A stretch of DNA of 64,000 nt from contig JAQFVV010006293.1 of assembly GCA_028023455.1 (NCBI GenBank), positions 3,359,844-3,423,843 of the forward strand, given 5' to 3'. Both the position numbers and the translations under genes were made by a program. How positions within the stretch are numbered: the stretch's first letter is position 1; each line of letters begins with the position of its first letter. The notes beneath the pieces are model-generated. The model had not been told where the DNA came from and searched no databases. It saw only the letters and a list, made by a program, of their open reading frames with translations. Of the stretch, positions 12,270-23,973 are shown piece after piece. The DNA comes from Epiperipatus broadwayi (taxonomy: Eukaryota > Onychophora > Udeonychophora > Euonychophora > Peripatidae).

Positions 12270-14555
12270 TAATCCATAACAGACTAACCTATTTGAGTTA
12301 GATACTGTTATTTACAATTTAGTGACAGTTTAGTTTTGTTTATCATTACATTTACATTCAGTTTATTTATCAAGCAGCTGATGTAATGATCCCACAGCTA
12401 CAATTTTATTCTGAATGAAACGTTTGTGATAGTTAACAGTTAGAGAAATGCCTGGAGATTTTTTTTGTGTGTGAATGCTTTTGCTTTCAATATAGCATTT
12501 GTTTTACTCTAGATGGAAAATATTTTCTGTGCTGTCACTTAATAACTAAGGAATTCTATTGTTTTGCTATTGAACATACACTTATCAGGAGGTATTTTAA
12601 CGTCTGCTTTTTAAATTTTTTAAAAAAACTTTCTAATGTACTCTAATTCATAGAAAGTAAGAAAGATTCTCAGTATTCTAGCATTAAGTTGATTGACTAT
12701 TTAATGTGTTATGACTGTAATTATTAAGATTCCATTATGATAATCTATTGACTGTATAAAGTTCATTATATATAATAATAGTCAGTGCTCTTAAGGCTTA
12801 TTATCAACTGGTAGTTGAAATAATGTATGCTTGAAGTCAATATTTGAAAATACTCTTCCACTTGCTAAATTTGCTTAATTGAAGGCAGTGGGTAATTATT
12901 GAACAAAAGTTCCTTGTTTAATGTAAAATTGATAAGCACTGAAAATATATACTTTCCCTTCTTTTTAATACCAGCTACTATATGCAGAGCTCATTCAGAG
13001 TGTGACATAGTTCTATAGCACTATGGTTTATCTAACTTTAGTAATTTTGGTTTTTTACTCAAAGACCAATGTTTGATAGAGACAGCTGGGTTAGTTTTAT
13101 ATTTTTATTAACCTGTAAAGATGGATAGGTGTATCTTGATAATAACTGAAGTTTGGTTCAAATAATTTGATATATTCTTTTTTTTTTAACTTAACTGTAT
13201 GAATTGAGACTTGGTTTATGCTGAGTAGAGCCTTAAACAAATTATGGCAATTTAATTATTGTGTGTTTGCAGGCTATAAACATTAGCAAACACATCTGTT
13301 CTAGAGAATGATTATTTCTATTTGTCTCCAGAGTTTAATTAATTTGAATGAAGAATATAACTTTTTTATTTTTGCCGAACAGTTTTTTTGGGACATGATG
13401 AAGGTTGCAGAACCAATATCAATCTTCATTTTTATAGACGTCATTAATAATAAGCATCTTAAATTCTGATACTTTCCGATTACTCTTTAAGCGTTTTGAC
13501 AATAAATTCTTTGTTAAGTAAATGTTAGCTTTATTTCTATTGTCAGAACTTTTATTCATCTGATTCTTTTTTAAAAGACAGGAAGCTTTGATGTGACTCT
13601 TTTAGTAAAACAAAGAACAAATTGTATTTATATGCAGGCACTGAGTGGCAATGTGAGCTCTGTTATAACGATATCATTTTTTTTTGCTTATTTGGAAGCT
13701 GTTCTTTTGTGTACATTTGTTTATAATCTCAAGTGAACTGACACTTGTTTTTGGACCTAGCTTTTGTCAAATCATACTAAATTCAGATTTTACTTTAAGG
13801 AAAGGTTTCATCCGTTTACCTATATCTTCTTCTAGAAAAATAGATAATTCAAATGCTTTACCTTCAGTTTGTGGACCACATATTATATATAAAACAATCA
13901 CTGAGTATTAAAAAAGCTTAAAATTTCAGGCCAGAATTCAGCCTTACAATTTTTTTTTTTTTATCTATTTTTTAATTGTGTAGGTTGAATTTGTATTTCT
14001 GCCTTAAACTTAGGAATATCAGATTGAAGTATGTATTTAGTTCTACAGTCTTCTTGAACTTTAACTTAGAAAAATGTGCTGCTACCATAAGATCTGACAA
14101 GTAGGAGGTCGATACACACATTTCAGAGTAGCTATTTCAGATTTTATTTAAACGCAAAAAAAAAAAAGCATTCTGTTCAAGTATGTTGGCCAGCTTTTTG
14201 AACATCAAGGATTAAAACTCTTTAAGACCCCCCACCCCATCAAACCATGCCCACTTGCTCAGGTTTTTTTAGAACTTTATGGAATATTCAAAATTTTTAT
14301 TTACTATACTTTAAATACAGGTATCATACATAATTTTAGAGAAATAAATCGGTTTTACAATAGCTATTATTGCTTGCACATCAAATTAATTTTTGGACAA
14401 CAGACAACTTATTTTTTCTTGGTGAACACCTTAAACTAAAATCAATAATCTAAATCTCTTAGATTCCGTGGATCTTTTACATCCCATCTTCATCATCTAT
14501 AATATTATGAATTATATAAATAAATACATTTTAAATCTTTTATTTACTTCAGTAC
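12270..14555. other. Unassigned sequence
   Basis: AT-rich and without clear coding blocks. The 75-codon frame at 13684-13911 has no ATG-supported domain. A C-rich patch (CCCCCCACCCC) at 14227-14237 stands out in base composition but has no clear meaning. Confidence 0.35.
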
Positions 14556-14557
14556 TA

Positions 14558-15060
14558 TTACAACAATATGATTTTTCTCAATATTTGTGAGTTTATTTAA
14601 ATTCAGGATAAGCCTGAGATAAAAACTGTACTGAACTCTTTTTAATTAATGTGGAAGGTACTGTGCCTATCACATACTCTTGCTGTTTAACAGGTACAAT
14701 GGTGACTCATTACTACTTGTATAAAATTTATATAAAATTATCACTGCATATCTGAATACTGATTTTGTGATATTGAATATGGGTTAAACAATTCTGACTT
14801 AGGATTTTTCCAGAATATGTTATAAACAAAAATAAATTTCTCTTGAGGCACACACATTTTTTTATTTAATTATCACAAGCATAGAAAAAACTTTAATCTT
14901 AAGTAATAACTTTTGTTATTGGTTATTCAATTTGTTCTTTTTATTATTGCTTGTCACAAGAAATATTAAGCAAATATTTTTTATTTTTAGTCTGTTCAGT
15001 ATGAATGAGCACATTCATTTAATTAGAAGAGTTTTTTTAAACTTAGGTGAGTTTATTGTA
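14558..15060. repeat. Diverged direct repeat, copy 2 of unknown family
   Basis: Partner of 10285-10775. It ends with the same AAACTTAGGTGAGTTT-type block. Non-coding. Either an old, unnamed interspersed repeat or a local duplication across 4.3 kb. Confidence 0.7.
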
Positions 15061-15213
15061 AATCTAAACTTGAAATGTTGACTGTTTCAAATATGGAAGA
15101 ATATGTAGCAGTCAAATTATCTCTCCCATTGGAAAATGACTAGTAGAAAACAAAACAATGATTAGAAAATACAGGTAGGTTTAAAGTAATGGATCATTCA
15201 TGATGCAATTTAC

Positions 15214-15375
15214 AGATCCAAGGTTTCTCACTGACGAAGGCCACAAGCCAGAAATTACTCTGGGGATATTGGATGAGCATGCCCTAGCTGGAGATTTTAT
15301 GCACAAGTCTTCTGGCATCCATTGATTACTCTAGCTCGCTGTGTGTGGCAATATGTATAGTGAATTTTGCCTGTT
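15214..15375 (+). repeat. Hammerhead family B repeat, single arm, degraded ribozyme
   Basis: A ~160-bp unit matches the right arm of the 36053-36365 foldback, from GATCCAAGG through CATCCATTGATTACTCT to the TTTTGCCT end. The ribozyme core at 15231-15260 reads CTGACGA, then GGC-CACAA-GCC, then GAAA and TTACTC. Stem II pairs, but the closing pair next to the core is A-A, and stem III has lost its ACTAGT palindrome. Probably inactive. Confidence 0.75.
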
Positions 15376-15379
15376 TTAG

Positions 15380-16080
15380 TCTTAAAGTAATAAATATTTC
15401 ATGTTACATTAATATATCTTCGATTGGAATCCATAATTTTTTTCTCATTGTCAAAAAAATAAAATAAAAAATATTTATTTAAAGAAGATTGGTATGTGAC
15501 TCATCAGACAACATGCCATAATCCATAATGTTAGGAAACCATTAATTAATCATGTCTTTAAAAAATGGAAAAACAAGATCCTCAGAGATAAATACCAAAA
15601 ATTTATATTGATTGTTGCCTTTGACAAAATTGGCCTAATTGGTTAAGGTGCAAATTCCCATACTAATTGTCATTTGTCAGAGCAGCAATATCTGAAGAAG
15701 GGAATAGAATAAAAGCATTGAAAATATTGTGTTAGGAATAGTCCAACATAGAACTACAATTATATGTCATATATGTAAGTTCTTGTTATTAGTTTTGTAA
15801 GTCTCAATATTCTGAAATTGTAAAAAAAAGTTTAAATAGTATACATTATTCTGAAATTGTAAAAAAAGGTTTAAATCGTATACATTTCTTCAATATGTAA
15901 TAATAAACAGCCACTCAAAAGAAAAAAAGAGACTTTGACCATTCTAATACCACAAAAAAAAAAAAAAAGAAAGGAGAGAGAGAAAAAAAAGACTACTTTA
16001 AAAATAGTTTTGCAGAAGCTATACAAACCAATCTGTGAAACACAAATAGTTCACATATAGAATATGCTGACCCAATTTTT
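15380..16080. other. Spacer with a 40-bp tandem pair and poly-A/GA tract
   Basis: At 15809-15893 the block TTCTGAAATTGTAAAAAAA-G-TTTAAAT-GTATACAT occurs twice in tandem. A15 followed by a GA-rich run lies at about 15954-15990. No coding sequence recognised. Confidence 0.6.
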
Positions 16081-16090
16081 GGTTTATTTA

Positions 16091-16300
16091 TTATCTTATG
16101 ATATTATTTTTTAGTTTCCTTAGCAGAAAACTTTTCTTTCTGAAATACTTTACTCTCCAATATATTCTATTCTCTGCCACATCTTTCCAATAGAAACAAC
16201 TGACATTATTCTTCTTTAGAATGTCTTTGAGATACTCCTTATAACATAGACTGGACCTTTCTCTTCTAGGAAACCCATATTCAAGTTCATTATAAAACAT
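16091..16300 (-). pseudogene. LINE C-terminal basic domain fragment
   Basis: This 69-codon open stretch holds the R-P-R/K-RY-KDxLK...W...A-DR-xWR pattern seen at the end of many animal LINE pol proteins (here YGFPRRERS, YLKDILKKN, WKDVAENRIYWR). It ends at a stop at 16091 and is the 3' coding end of the minus-strand LINE. No start codon of its own is expected. Confidence 0.75.
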
Positions 16301-16933
16301 CCTTTAGGAAGTTTTCCATTGTTCATTCATTTTAAGATCACAATAGTATCACAGCCTACAAACTGAAGAACAGATTGATTGGTTTTATAATCTAGCCATT
16401 GTATTTTTAAAAATTTTACAGACATGTTCTTAAATGAAACTTTTCTAAGGCTTTTATATTGTGCTAATAGTGCATACAAGCTTCACACCCATACAATAAA
16501 TAAGGCAAAATAATAGCTTTATATACAGCTAACTTAATAGCAGTACTTATTTTCCTATGATGAAGTACTCTATCTTTTAACTTTTTAAAAGCAGTAGCAG
16601 CACATTGAGTCTGCGTTGAATCTCAACATATAAGTTCACCTTTTTTATTTATAAAACTACCAATGTATTTAAACTAATTTGCATTATCAATATGATAACC
16701 ATCCAAGGTGAAAGTTGCTGAGGATTTTTTTTTTCTGTCACTGGATGATAAAGAACTTGAGTTTTTGAACATTAATTACTAAACCAAGATCTGATTAGTA
16801 AGAATCATTACGTGTTTATCAAAAAGTTTATAATGTAAAAGTTGGGAGTTGAGTAAATTGACGCTTAAAAATAAAAAATGGGACAATTTGCTCTACACAA
16901 ATAATCTATGTAATAAAGATATATATGAGAGAT

Positions 16934-16992
16934 AATGACCTGGCCCAACTGATGAGTGCTGGTTCAGCACGAAATGCATCTTGGGGGTTATT
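16934..16992 (+). ncRNA. Hammerhead ribozyme, family A, well preserved (type I)
   Basis: CTGATGA is at 16949-16955. Stem II is GTGCT (16956-16960) with AGCAC (16966-16970), a perfect 5-bp stem with loop GGTTC. GAAA is at 16971-16974. Stem III is the 6-nt palindrome formed by A-TGCA-T (16974-16979), so cleavage would fall after ATC at 16980. Stem I pairs CCCAA (16944-16948) with TTGGG (16981-16985), skips a TGG bulge, and pairs AATGACC (16934-16940) with GGTTATT (16986-16992). All invariant core bases are present. A two-pair stem III that is self-complementary suits a dimeric ribozyme, as known for PLE and retrozyme hammerheads. It sits inside the minus-strand LINE. Confidence 0.88.
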
Positions 16993-17952
16993 TGTCTTTT
17001 ATTGTATCTTCGTTTACATGAAATTATTTATGAAATAAAAAAGAATGGAGAAATTTGGAAGTTATCTATCTATAAAAAAATATTTATAAGTTCGTTTAAA
17101 ACATTTAAGAATATTCTGTAAATCATCTTTTGAACTGGCCAAAATAGCACAATAATCAGCATATTGTATCCAAGAAGATGAAGTTCTTGCTCTTGCTTTT
17201 AATTGATTCAAATTAAAAATTCCACCATAAAATGTATATCATATTTGATTCCTGTCTTCCAGCACCACTGTCATAAAAATTGAAAACATAGTTGGAGCAA
17301 ATTTGTTAACATTAGAATTCATTTCAAATGCCTCACTTCCTCTCAAAAAATGTCATAGGCCTAACCCATTAATTGAATCAAATGTCTTGACAAAGTCAAT
17401 AAAAGCAATATATTAATCATTCCTTTGTTCCTGACATCTGCATATGCCTGGCAACAAAAATCATATTTATAATGCTTCTCAATTCCTTAAAACCACATCG
17501 AATCTCTGGTAACCATTTATCTTGCCTATTTCTCTTTGTTTTAAAAAATTGGTTATTGGATGGTACAATTTCATGACTCCAGATATTCCTAAATATTTCC
17601 AATACTTTTGAAGCTAATAAAACATCATCTTATTTTAAAACTTCTCCAGGTATTACATCAAAACCTGCAACATTTTCATTTTTAAAATTACAAAGAGCTG
17701 TTTTGACTTCATTACGCTGGATATCTTATCCAAATCTGAATGAGTAGATAAAATAGATATATCATTAAAATACATCTTATCAATTCTTATATCATTATTT
17801 AAAATATGATCAAAATACTCTTTGAATCTGTTCAAAATATCATTATCATCATAAAAGAGAGAGCCATTGCTGAATTTAATAGGATTGTGATACTGTTTCT
17901 CAGATCCCTACATTAAATTTCAATGCATAAAAAAATAGATATAGAATGATAA

Positions 17953-18090
17953 ATTCTCCATATAGTTGTGATACCCAGTGCAAGTCTTAGTGATCAGTGG
18001 ATGCAATAAGTTTGTGCTTAAAATCCCTATCTAGTACCCACTCATCTAATATCTATCAGACTAGTTTCTAGTTTGTGGCTTTCATCAGTG
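17953..18090 (-). repeat. Hammerhead family B repeat, left arm, degraded ribozyme
   Basis: The unit matches the left arm of 36053-36201, from CTCCATAT to TTTCATCAG. On the minus strand the core (18088 down to 18059) reads CTGATGA, a weakly pairing AAGCC..ACTA segment, then GAAA-CTAGTC with the ACTAGT palindrome intact. Stem II is poor, so cleavage is doubtful. It forms an inverted pair with 18440-18590. Confidence 0.7.
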
Positions 18091-18439
18091 AGTGGTGTTG
18101 GTGCACCAGAGCTTAGGATCTAATGTAACTCTCAGGAGTTACCTTTTACCTAATTAGCTAGCTATAAGGCTATGATCCCAAGATGTAAACACAATATTGC
18201 TCTCAATCCAAATTCATTTGATGTTTAAGTGATTTTCTATCAATCCTGCTCATAGGATGATTATGACTGTGGTTTTTTCAAAAAAACAGACACCAAAATG
18301 AATAGATGCTGAACTGGGATCAGATCTGTATGACTATACAAACAAATGCGCTTGAGTTAAAAACATTATTATGTTTTCAACTTAGGAAGATGAGTGTTGG
18401 AGGGTTGCATTAGATCTTAAGATCTAGTTTCTGCGCTCT

Positions 18440-18590
18440 CAGATCCAAGGCTCCTCACTGATGAAAGCCGCAAGCTAGAACCTAATCTGGGGATATTAGA
18501 TGAGTAGACATTAAATAAGGATTTTATATCCAACCCTGTTTGCATTCATTGATTATGAAGGCTTGCACTGGATGGCATTGCGGTATGAAT
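18440..18590 (+). repeat. Hammerhead family B repeat, right arm, degraded ribozyme
   Basis: From AGATCCAAGGCTCCTCA to the GATGGCATTGCGGTATG end, this matches the right arm at 36202-36350. The core at 18458-18487 reads CTGATGA, AGC-CGCAA-GCT, then GAAC in place of GAAA, which should abolish activity. The spacer to the inverted left arm (18091-18439) is unassigned. Confidence 0.7.
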
Positions 18591-20300
18591 GATTATAGTC
18601 ACACAACTTATAGATATAAGTAGAAATACAGGTAGATAGTTATAAATGGTTTTTATAGAAATAATGAAGCCATATGAGAGAGTAAATAAAAATAGATTAT
18701 GGGTAAGTTTAGTAAATTTGGGAATGAATGGAGCTTTAATGGGTCTTATTAAGAGTTTGTATGAAATAATTATTATACATATCAATGAGGAAATATAGAA
18801 TCAGTTAAAGTTAATACATATCAATTAGGAAATATAGAATCAGTTAAAGTTAAAAATAGGGTGGGACTAAGGCAAGAATGCCCTATATCATCTATTTTGT
18901 TATATTTGAAAGAAATTGAGAGAGAAATAGAAAGACTAGGAAGAAAGGTAGAGATACATTAATAGGTTGCAAGGAGTATATACATTATCAGGTCTTTTAT
19001 TTGCTGATATCTTTTTGTGCACAGAAAGTAGGGAAAATATGGAAGTTATGTTGAAGATAAGCACAAGGGTGGTAAAGAGATGGGGATTAAATTTAGTGAA
19101 GGAAAGTCAAAAGTAATGCTGATAAATTCTGGGGAATGAGAAGAGAAAGAATTTTTATTGGGGCATGTAAAATTAAATAGCGTGAATAGGTATAACTATT
19201 TGGGAATAGTTTTAAATAATCAGAGAAATTGCTTGGATGAATGGGAGAAAAAAAAAGATAAATAAAGCAAAGAAAAGAAAGGGACTGATAAAGAAATTAA
19301 CAGTGTTTTCATATAATAAATATGATGTAGCTAAAATTGTATGGAAGAGAGTGGCAGTAGCAGGGCTAACTTATGGTAATGATGCATAATGTGTTAATAA
19401 AGGGGTGTTAGATTACTTAGAAAAAATACAAAGAAAAGTAGGAAGACATGCATTAGATGTAGATGTGTGGATAGCAAAGGAGGCAATTCAAGGAGAAATG
19501 AAATAATCAAGTTTTTATATAAGAAATTGCAAAAAAACAAAATGAAAATGTTTGGTAGATTGCAATTTATGGATAATAAGAGAATAACCAAGTTTTTAAT
19601 TGGGTTATGAGTAAAGACAGGCAACAAGATGGGTGAGAAAGGTAGTATGATGTGCAGAAGATTTGGATAAAGACTTTATGTCAGTATACTTATACAAAAA
19701 GTGGGACGAATGTGTTAGGAGAATTGTTGAGTGTTATAGTGGCAAGGAATGGGATAGAAGAATAGATGTATTAATAAAAGATAGGGAGGTGGAGAACTAG
19801 CATGGAGAGTAAAAAGCGTTTAAATATATATAAAAGTATAAAGTATTGGGTACGAGTTAATTTATGATAATAGCAAGGAGAATCTTTAGTAACAAAGAAA
19901 TATGCAATTAAATGAAAAAATATGGGCGATTTAGTCAGCAAGTTATGCAAAGAAGGCATAGAATATATTAGGCATTTGTTAATTGAATGTAAATGCCTAC
20001 AAGAAGAAAGGGTGCAAATAATGAAGTTGTGTGAGAATAACTATGAACAAAGTGATTATACAGAAAGTGAGTTCTTCGTTTTTATACTGGGTTTGGGAAA
20101 AGATAAGGGGAATTTAGATATAAAGGCCATAGAGTTGACAAAGATTATATTGTGGAAATGGGATGGAGCAGGATAAAGAAGAATATGGGAAAAACAGAGT
20201 GGGGAATGGAAAGGGAGGATAAGGTGGCTAACAGGTTTCTCTGGGCATAGTGTCTGAGAGATTCTCGACTCCGATAAAAGAGAAACCACAGTGCATCACA
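18590..20300 (+). mobile_element. Non-LTR retrotransposon RT, plus strand, decayed
   Basis: Broken frames give an RT in order. Near 18855 VGLRQECPISSIL matches motif B (GVRQGCPLSP) with Gly lost, followed by LKEIEREIERLGRKVEI. A degraded FADD box lies near 18995 (IRSFIC-YLFVHRK in shifted frames), then GIKFSEGKSKVMLINSGE near 19085 and VNRYNYLGIVLNNQRN near 19180. Several connection-domain frames follow to about 19560. At 19922-20176 an 84-codon frame contains KLCKEGIEYIRHLLIECKC, a remnant of the C-terminal C-x2-C...H-x4-C knuckle with the first Cys replaced by Ser. A different lineage from the RTE-like copies; clade not assigned. Confidence 0.72.
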
Positions 20301-20570
20301 CCATATATGCATAAGGACTATTTAAAAAGAGTATATTTTTACTGCAAAATTGATTAAAAATAATCCGGAATATTATAAATATGATTAAAACTAAAAAAAA
20401 AACAAACAACTAACTGTCTATAATGTTTAAATAATATATTGCCGAAACGTGGTGCATTTAATAGAGTTACAAACCTAAAATTTGTAAATACTACAAAAAT
20501 GACTTCTAAACATTTACTTAATTACAAAAAACTCGAATTCTGTATTCGCTTTTTAGATAAAATATTTATC
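20300..20570. other. Possible LINE 3' tail and spacer
   Basis: AT-rich sequence with A-runs near 20390 after the LINE coding part, then GCCGAAACGTGG near 20446. No coding sequence. Confidence 0.35.
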
Positions 20571-20659
20571 TTCGATTCCTCTAGATTTGAATAATGAAAA
20601 TTACTATAATTATTAAATTTGTATTCTTGTAGTAAGGTTTATTGTATTTAAATGTTGGA

Positions 20660-20805
20660 GTAAAAAAATAATTCACCAATAAGAAGAAAGATTGTTTTAT
20701 TTGTAGCCGTTGACCAATCAACGAAGCTCCCGCGTATCTTCCCATCAAGCGTCCGTTACGCTGTGTTTTCAAACCTACCGCCAAGTAGTGGTAAGATTTT
20801 TACTG
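20660..20805 (+). promoter_or_regulatory. Candidate host promoter / first-exon patch
   Basis: A CpG-containing island stands out in very AT-rich sequence. It has two CCAAT-type boxes (CACCAAT at 20675, GACCAATCAACG at about 20710), several CG dinucleotides (CCCGCG, AAGCGTCCGTTACGC) and, at 20789-20796, GTGGTAAGA, a fair splice donor. This could be the start of a spliced host transcript on the plus strand. No TATA box or coding sequence can be tied to it. Alternatively it is the promoter of an unrecognised repeat. Confidence 0.3.
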
Positions 20806-20809
20806 TTTT

Positions 20810-23130
20810 ATCAAGTTTTGTGAATTATATAATTACATTTTTTATTAATATCACTTTAGCATATATCATATATCATTCATGTTAGGAAAATTTTCTTTTT
20901 TCATATATAGGCTTTTAAATATTTGCCATAGTATTTTGGATCGCTTTGTTTATTGTAGTCCTTACTATTGTAAATTTACGTCTGATATTAAATAGTCGAT
21001 TTCATGCATTATTTTAAAAATCAGTATAATGTATTTGATTGGCATATGAATAAAAATGCTAGCACTTATGTAATCATTAAATGATATGCTTTATTATTTC
21101 TGTTTTTGTATTTGCTGATTAAAATTGTCTTCATTTAAACATAAGTTGAGAGCGTCGGCTTTTGATGGCAGATGGAGTTTTTACTTAATTCTTTGTGAAG
21201 TCTCATTTTCATTTAGTTATAAGTATTATATATGAATATTTCTTTATATTTAGTCTTTTGGACTTGAAAAAAATGATTTATACATTTACCTCGCTGCTTG
21301 TTATTTTTAGCGGAAGTGAGATTTTTTTATCGCGTCTTATATAACATTGTCTTGCGATTTGCTATTTATTGACGCTATTAATTAACTTGAACGTTAACAT
21401 AAACGTTATTTTTTTTTTTTTAGGAAAAAAAAGTAGTTTTATATTTTAAAACATTTACAAATATAAGACATTTTATACCGAAAAAAATTGTGATCAATTA
21501 TTATTTGTAGTTTCGGCTTCACTTTTCGACTTAAAATATATAAGAATTATTGCATCAAACGTTATTTTTGAAGCCTTAAGTTTGTTCAAATTTTGAGATT
21601 TGAATATTTAAAGTAATATTTTATATATAAAGTCATAAGACTAGTATACGTATAATGCATTTTAGTAAACTTGAACTTTTCAATATAAATGGATTAGTAA
21701 GTTTCCCTATCTGTCTTTCTGAAAAATGTTTCCCTGGAACATGTATTTGACCTGACCCTCAACCCATTTTTCAAATTTATACCTTGATTTGACTGACTGT
21801 CAACGTTTTAAATATATATTTTTAAATTTTGAGAAATTACGTAAATTTACAGTATACTTGTATTAAACTTATTAATAAATAATATTTATTAGTTTTTTTG
21901 GAAAAATGAAATATGCATATTCTCATATTTCTTACTAAGATGATACACGTGAAATTTTGTCTTGTAGTAGAAAAATATATTAATGTATTTTCTGTTTTAA
22001 TACTCGTTTTTACTGTTATCAATAACGCGCGTATATGCCCGAATTTTTTTGTCGATATACAGAATTATTGTACATTGAGTACTGCAGTTCTTATAGTTTG
22101 TATGTATATTCAATCCGAATTTTACAGCTGTATTTACGTTTATATGTAAATGAAGTTTTCAGATGTTAATTTTTTATCTTTATATATTAAATTTTTAACA
22201 TTGGTATTATAATTGAGAATAAGCAGCATTTGATTTCAAGGAAGGTATTTATATATATTCAATGCAATATTTCGATTCAATGGTAAATAGTACAATATTT
22301 AATAAATTAAAGAACTCGATTTATTTTAATTTTTTTAGTAATCTTTTAGAGTTATTTTTTATCTCAAATTGAGAGATTTTCAAAAACATTACTAAAGTTT
22401 AAATAAAAGTAAAAGTTAAAAGAAAATTCATACTATTTAGTTGTCTTTAGTTGTTTGAGATGATTTATAAATTAGGGGGAAAAAAAATTGTTTTCAAAAG
22501 TGGGTTTTAAATTTTGATATTTTTTTATTTTTTTGAATTTGAAATCCATAAGTTAATTAACTAATAATTATTATTATAGAAAAGATTTTGTAATAAAAGA
22601 AAAATATTCACATCACAAGATGAAAACCTTGTGGAATGCCTTTATAAGTATCTTATAATCGGGATTGTGACAATTTTGACCAAAATTTATTTGAAAAATG
22701 ATGGTGTGCTATTATTGAGATAATTTTTTTATTAGTTTTTGATGAAAAGTATTTTTAAAAGTCATTTTTCTAATATATATAATTTATTATTAAAATTTTT
22801 GTTTTTATTAAATTGATCTATAGGGGAAAACATTAATAAAAAAATATAATTATCTGGTAATAAGATTTTGTTTATCACCTTGAGCATGTGAACCAATTTA
22901 AATGTTTTATAGCTTTTTAAACACAAAGCATAGTCTATTGGGCTTCTGTTTTTAACAAGTTTGTTAAAATATATTTTATTAAAGTAAAATGTTACAGTAA
23001 CTAGAAATATTATTTGTCTGATATATTATATAGAAGTAATACTTATAAATCTTATCAATGTAACAGAAAAATTTAAATTAATACTATTTCTTAAAATAGC
23101 AAGATCATAAGAACAATCAATATGATCTTT
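20810..23130. other. Unassigned AT-rich sequence
   Basis: No coding block or named repeat. It contains more CpG than neighbouring TE-derived sequence at 20940-22150, which would fit relatively unmutated single-copy sequence such as an intron. The frames at 21837-22149 show no domain. Confidence 0.35.
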
Positions 23131-23134
23131 AACT

Positions 23135-23811
23135 TGTTATGTGTATGCTTAAATGTGCATACATATTATAGGTATAAATTACTAATGAAAATAAGTAATA
23201 AGTTTAAATAAATTAAAAGAATTTTAAAAGACTGATTCTTTCAAAATAGGAAATAAAAGATAATTTTTAAGATTAGAAAAAAGATTATTTTCTAAATGTA
23301 AAAACAGTTTAATTAATGAGAGTGGAATTCAGTATGATAGTTAGATTTTCTTTATAAGATAAACGATAAGCTATAAAAATAACTCATTAATTAAAGAAAG
23401 ATAACGATGTAAATTCTTGTATGGAGATTAAAATGAAGAATCACCTGAACACATGGACAGAATATTAGCCAATCAATTGCAGATTTAAAACAATGCCTCA
23501 GTACTAATGAGATGAACAAGTGGACATTTGATTATTGGAGTTTTATCTGTGTACACGGACATATATATTGGAGCAGAATGTCTCCCTTGGCACAGTAACT
23601 TCAAGTGCGGAGATCTGGCCTCCAAATGTGAGAACAACTGATTTAAATTATTATTTATGTATACCTTTGGGCCTTATTATGTTAACTGATTGTATATATG
23701 TAAAGAATCAAAATGCTATTAAGAATCATGTTAAATTATCTAAAGATTTAACTGTTAGAAGTGATTTGTACTCATGGGAAGTGCACTTTTAGATTAGCTA
23801 GACATAAAACA
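23135..23811 (+). repeat. 5' LTR
   Basis: About 677 bp, beginning TGTTATGTGTATGC and ending near GACATAAAACA. It aligns along its length with 25549-26261; strongly shared blocks include TAAAAACAGTTTAATTAATG and GCACTTTTAGATTAGCTAG. The 85-codon frame at 23535-23792 is LTR sequence, not a gene. Confidence 0.85.
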
Positions 23812-23812
23812 A

Positions 23813-23832
23813 TTGGCGCAGCAGTCACAGTC
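23813..23832 (+). other. Primer-binding site
   Basis: TTGGCGCAGCAGTCACAG directly follows the 5' LTR. TGGCGC at this place is the usual start of Gypsy-type primer-binding sites. I cannot name the tRNA without a search. Confidence 0.65.
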
Positions 23833-23973
23833 TTAATTCGGACCATTAATTAAAAGAATGGTTAAATTTAGGTAAAAGACTAGGCAATACAAATAGTAAT
23901 CTGTGAATTTGACGTCAGTGAAACAAGTAGTTGGCTCCAGTAATTTAACGTGTTGAAAAATACTTAATTATTA

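Larger units (their letters stand above)
16091..17900 (-). mobile_element. Non-LTR retrotransposon (LINE) RT and C-terminus, minus strand, decayed
   Basis: Minus-strand reading from about 17900 downward gives a variable front part (17835-17653), CGFKELRSIINMI near 17490-17450 (the G-F-R-x-x-R-S motif before RT palm), then FD/SINGL near 17350. TVVLEDRNQI and GGIFNLNQLKARARTSSSWIQYADYCAILASSKDDL near 17270-17110 hold the Y-A-D-D box, with the second Asp changed to Tyr. Past the nested sequence near 16930 come FTLDGYHIDNAN, FKYIGSFINKKGEL and finally 16300-16091 with the basic C-terminal block GFPRRERSS, YLKDILKKN, W-VKYFRKKSFL. The same C-terminus occurs at 45390-45640. Clade not assigned. Confidence 0.8.

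Noticed and set aside
15486-15510. Minus-strand CTGATGAGTCAC resembling a hammerhead start
   Set aside because: There is no GAAA at the right distance and no stem II or stem I pairing.
23535-23792. 85-codon frame and its counterpart at 25944-26210 with similar protein sequence
   Set aside because: The similarity between the two frames is due to their being the two LTRs of one element, not a gene pair.
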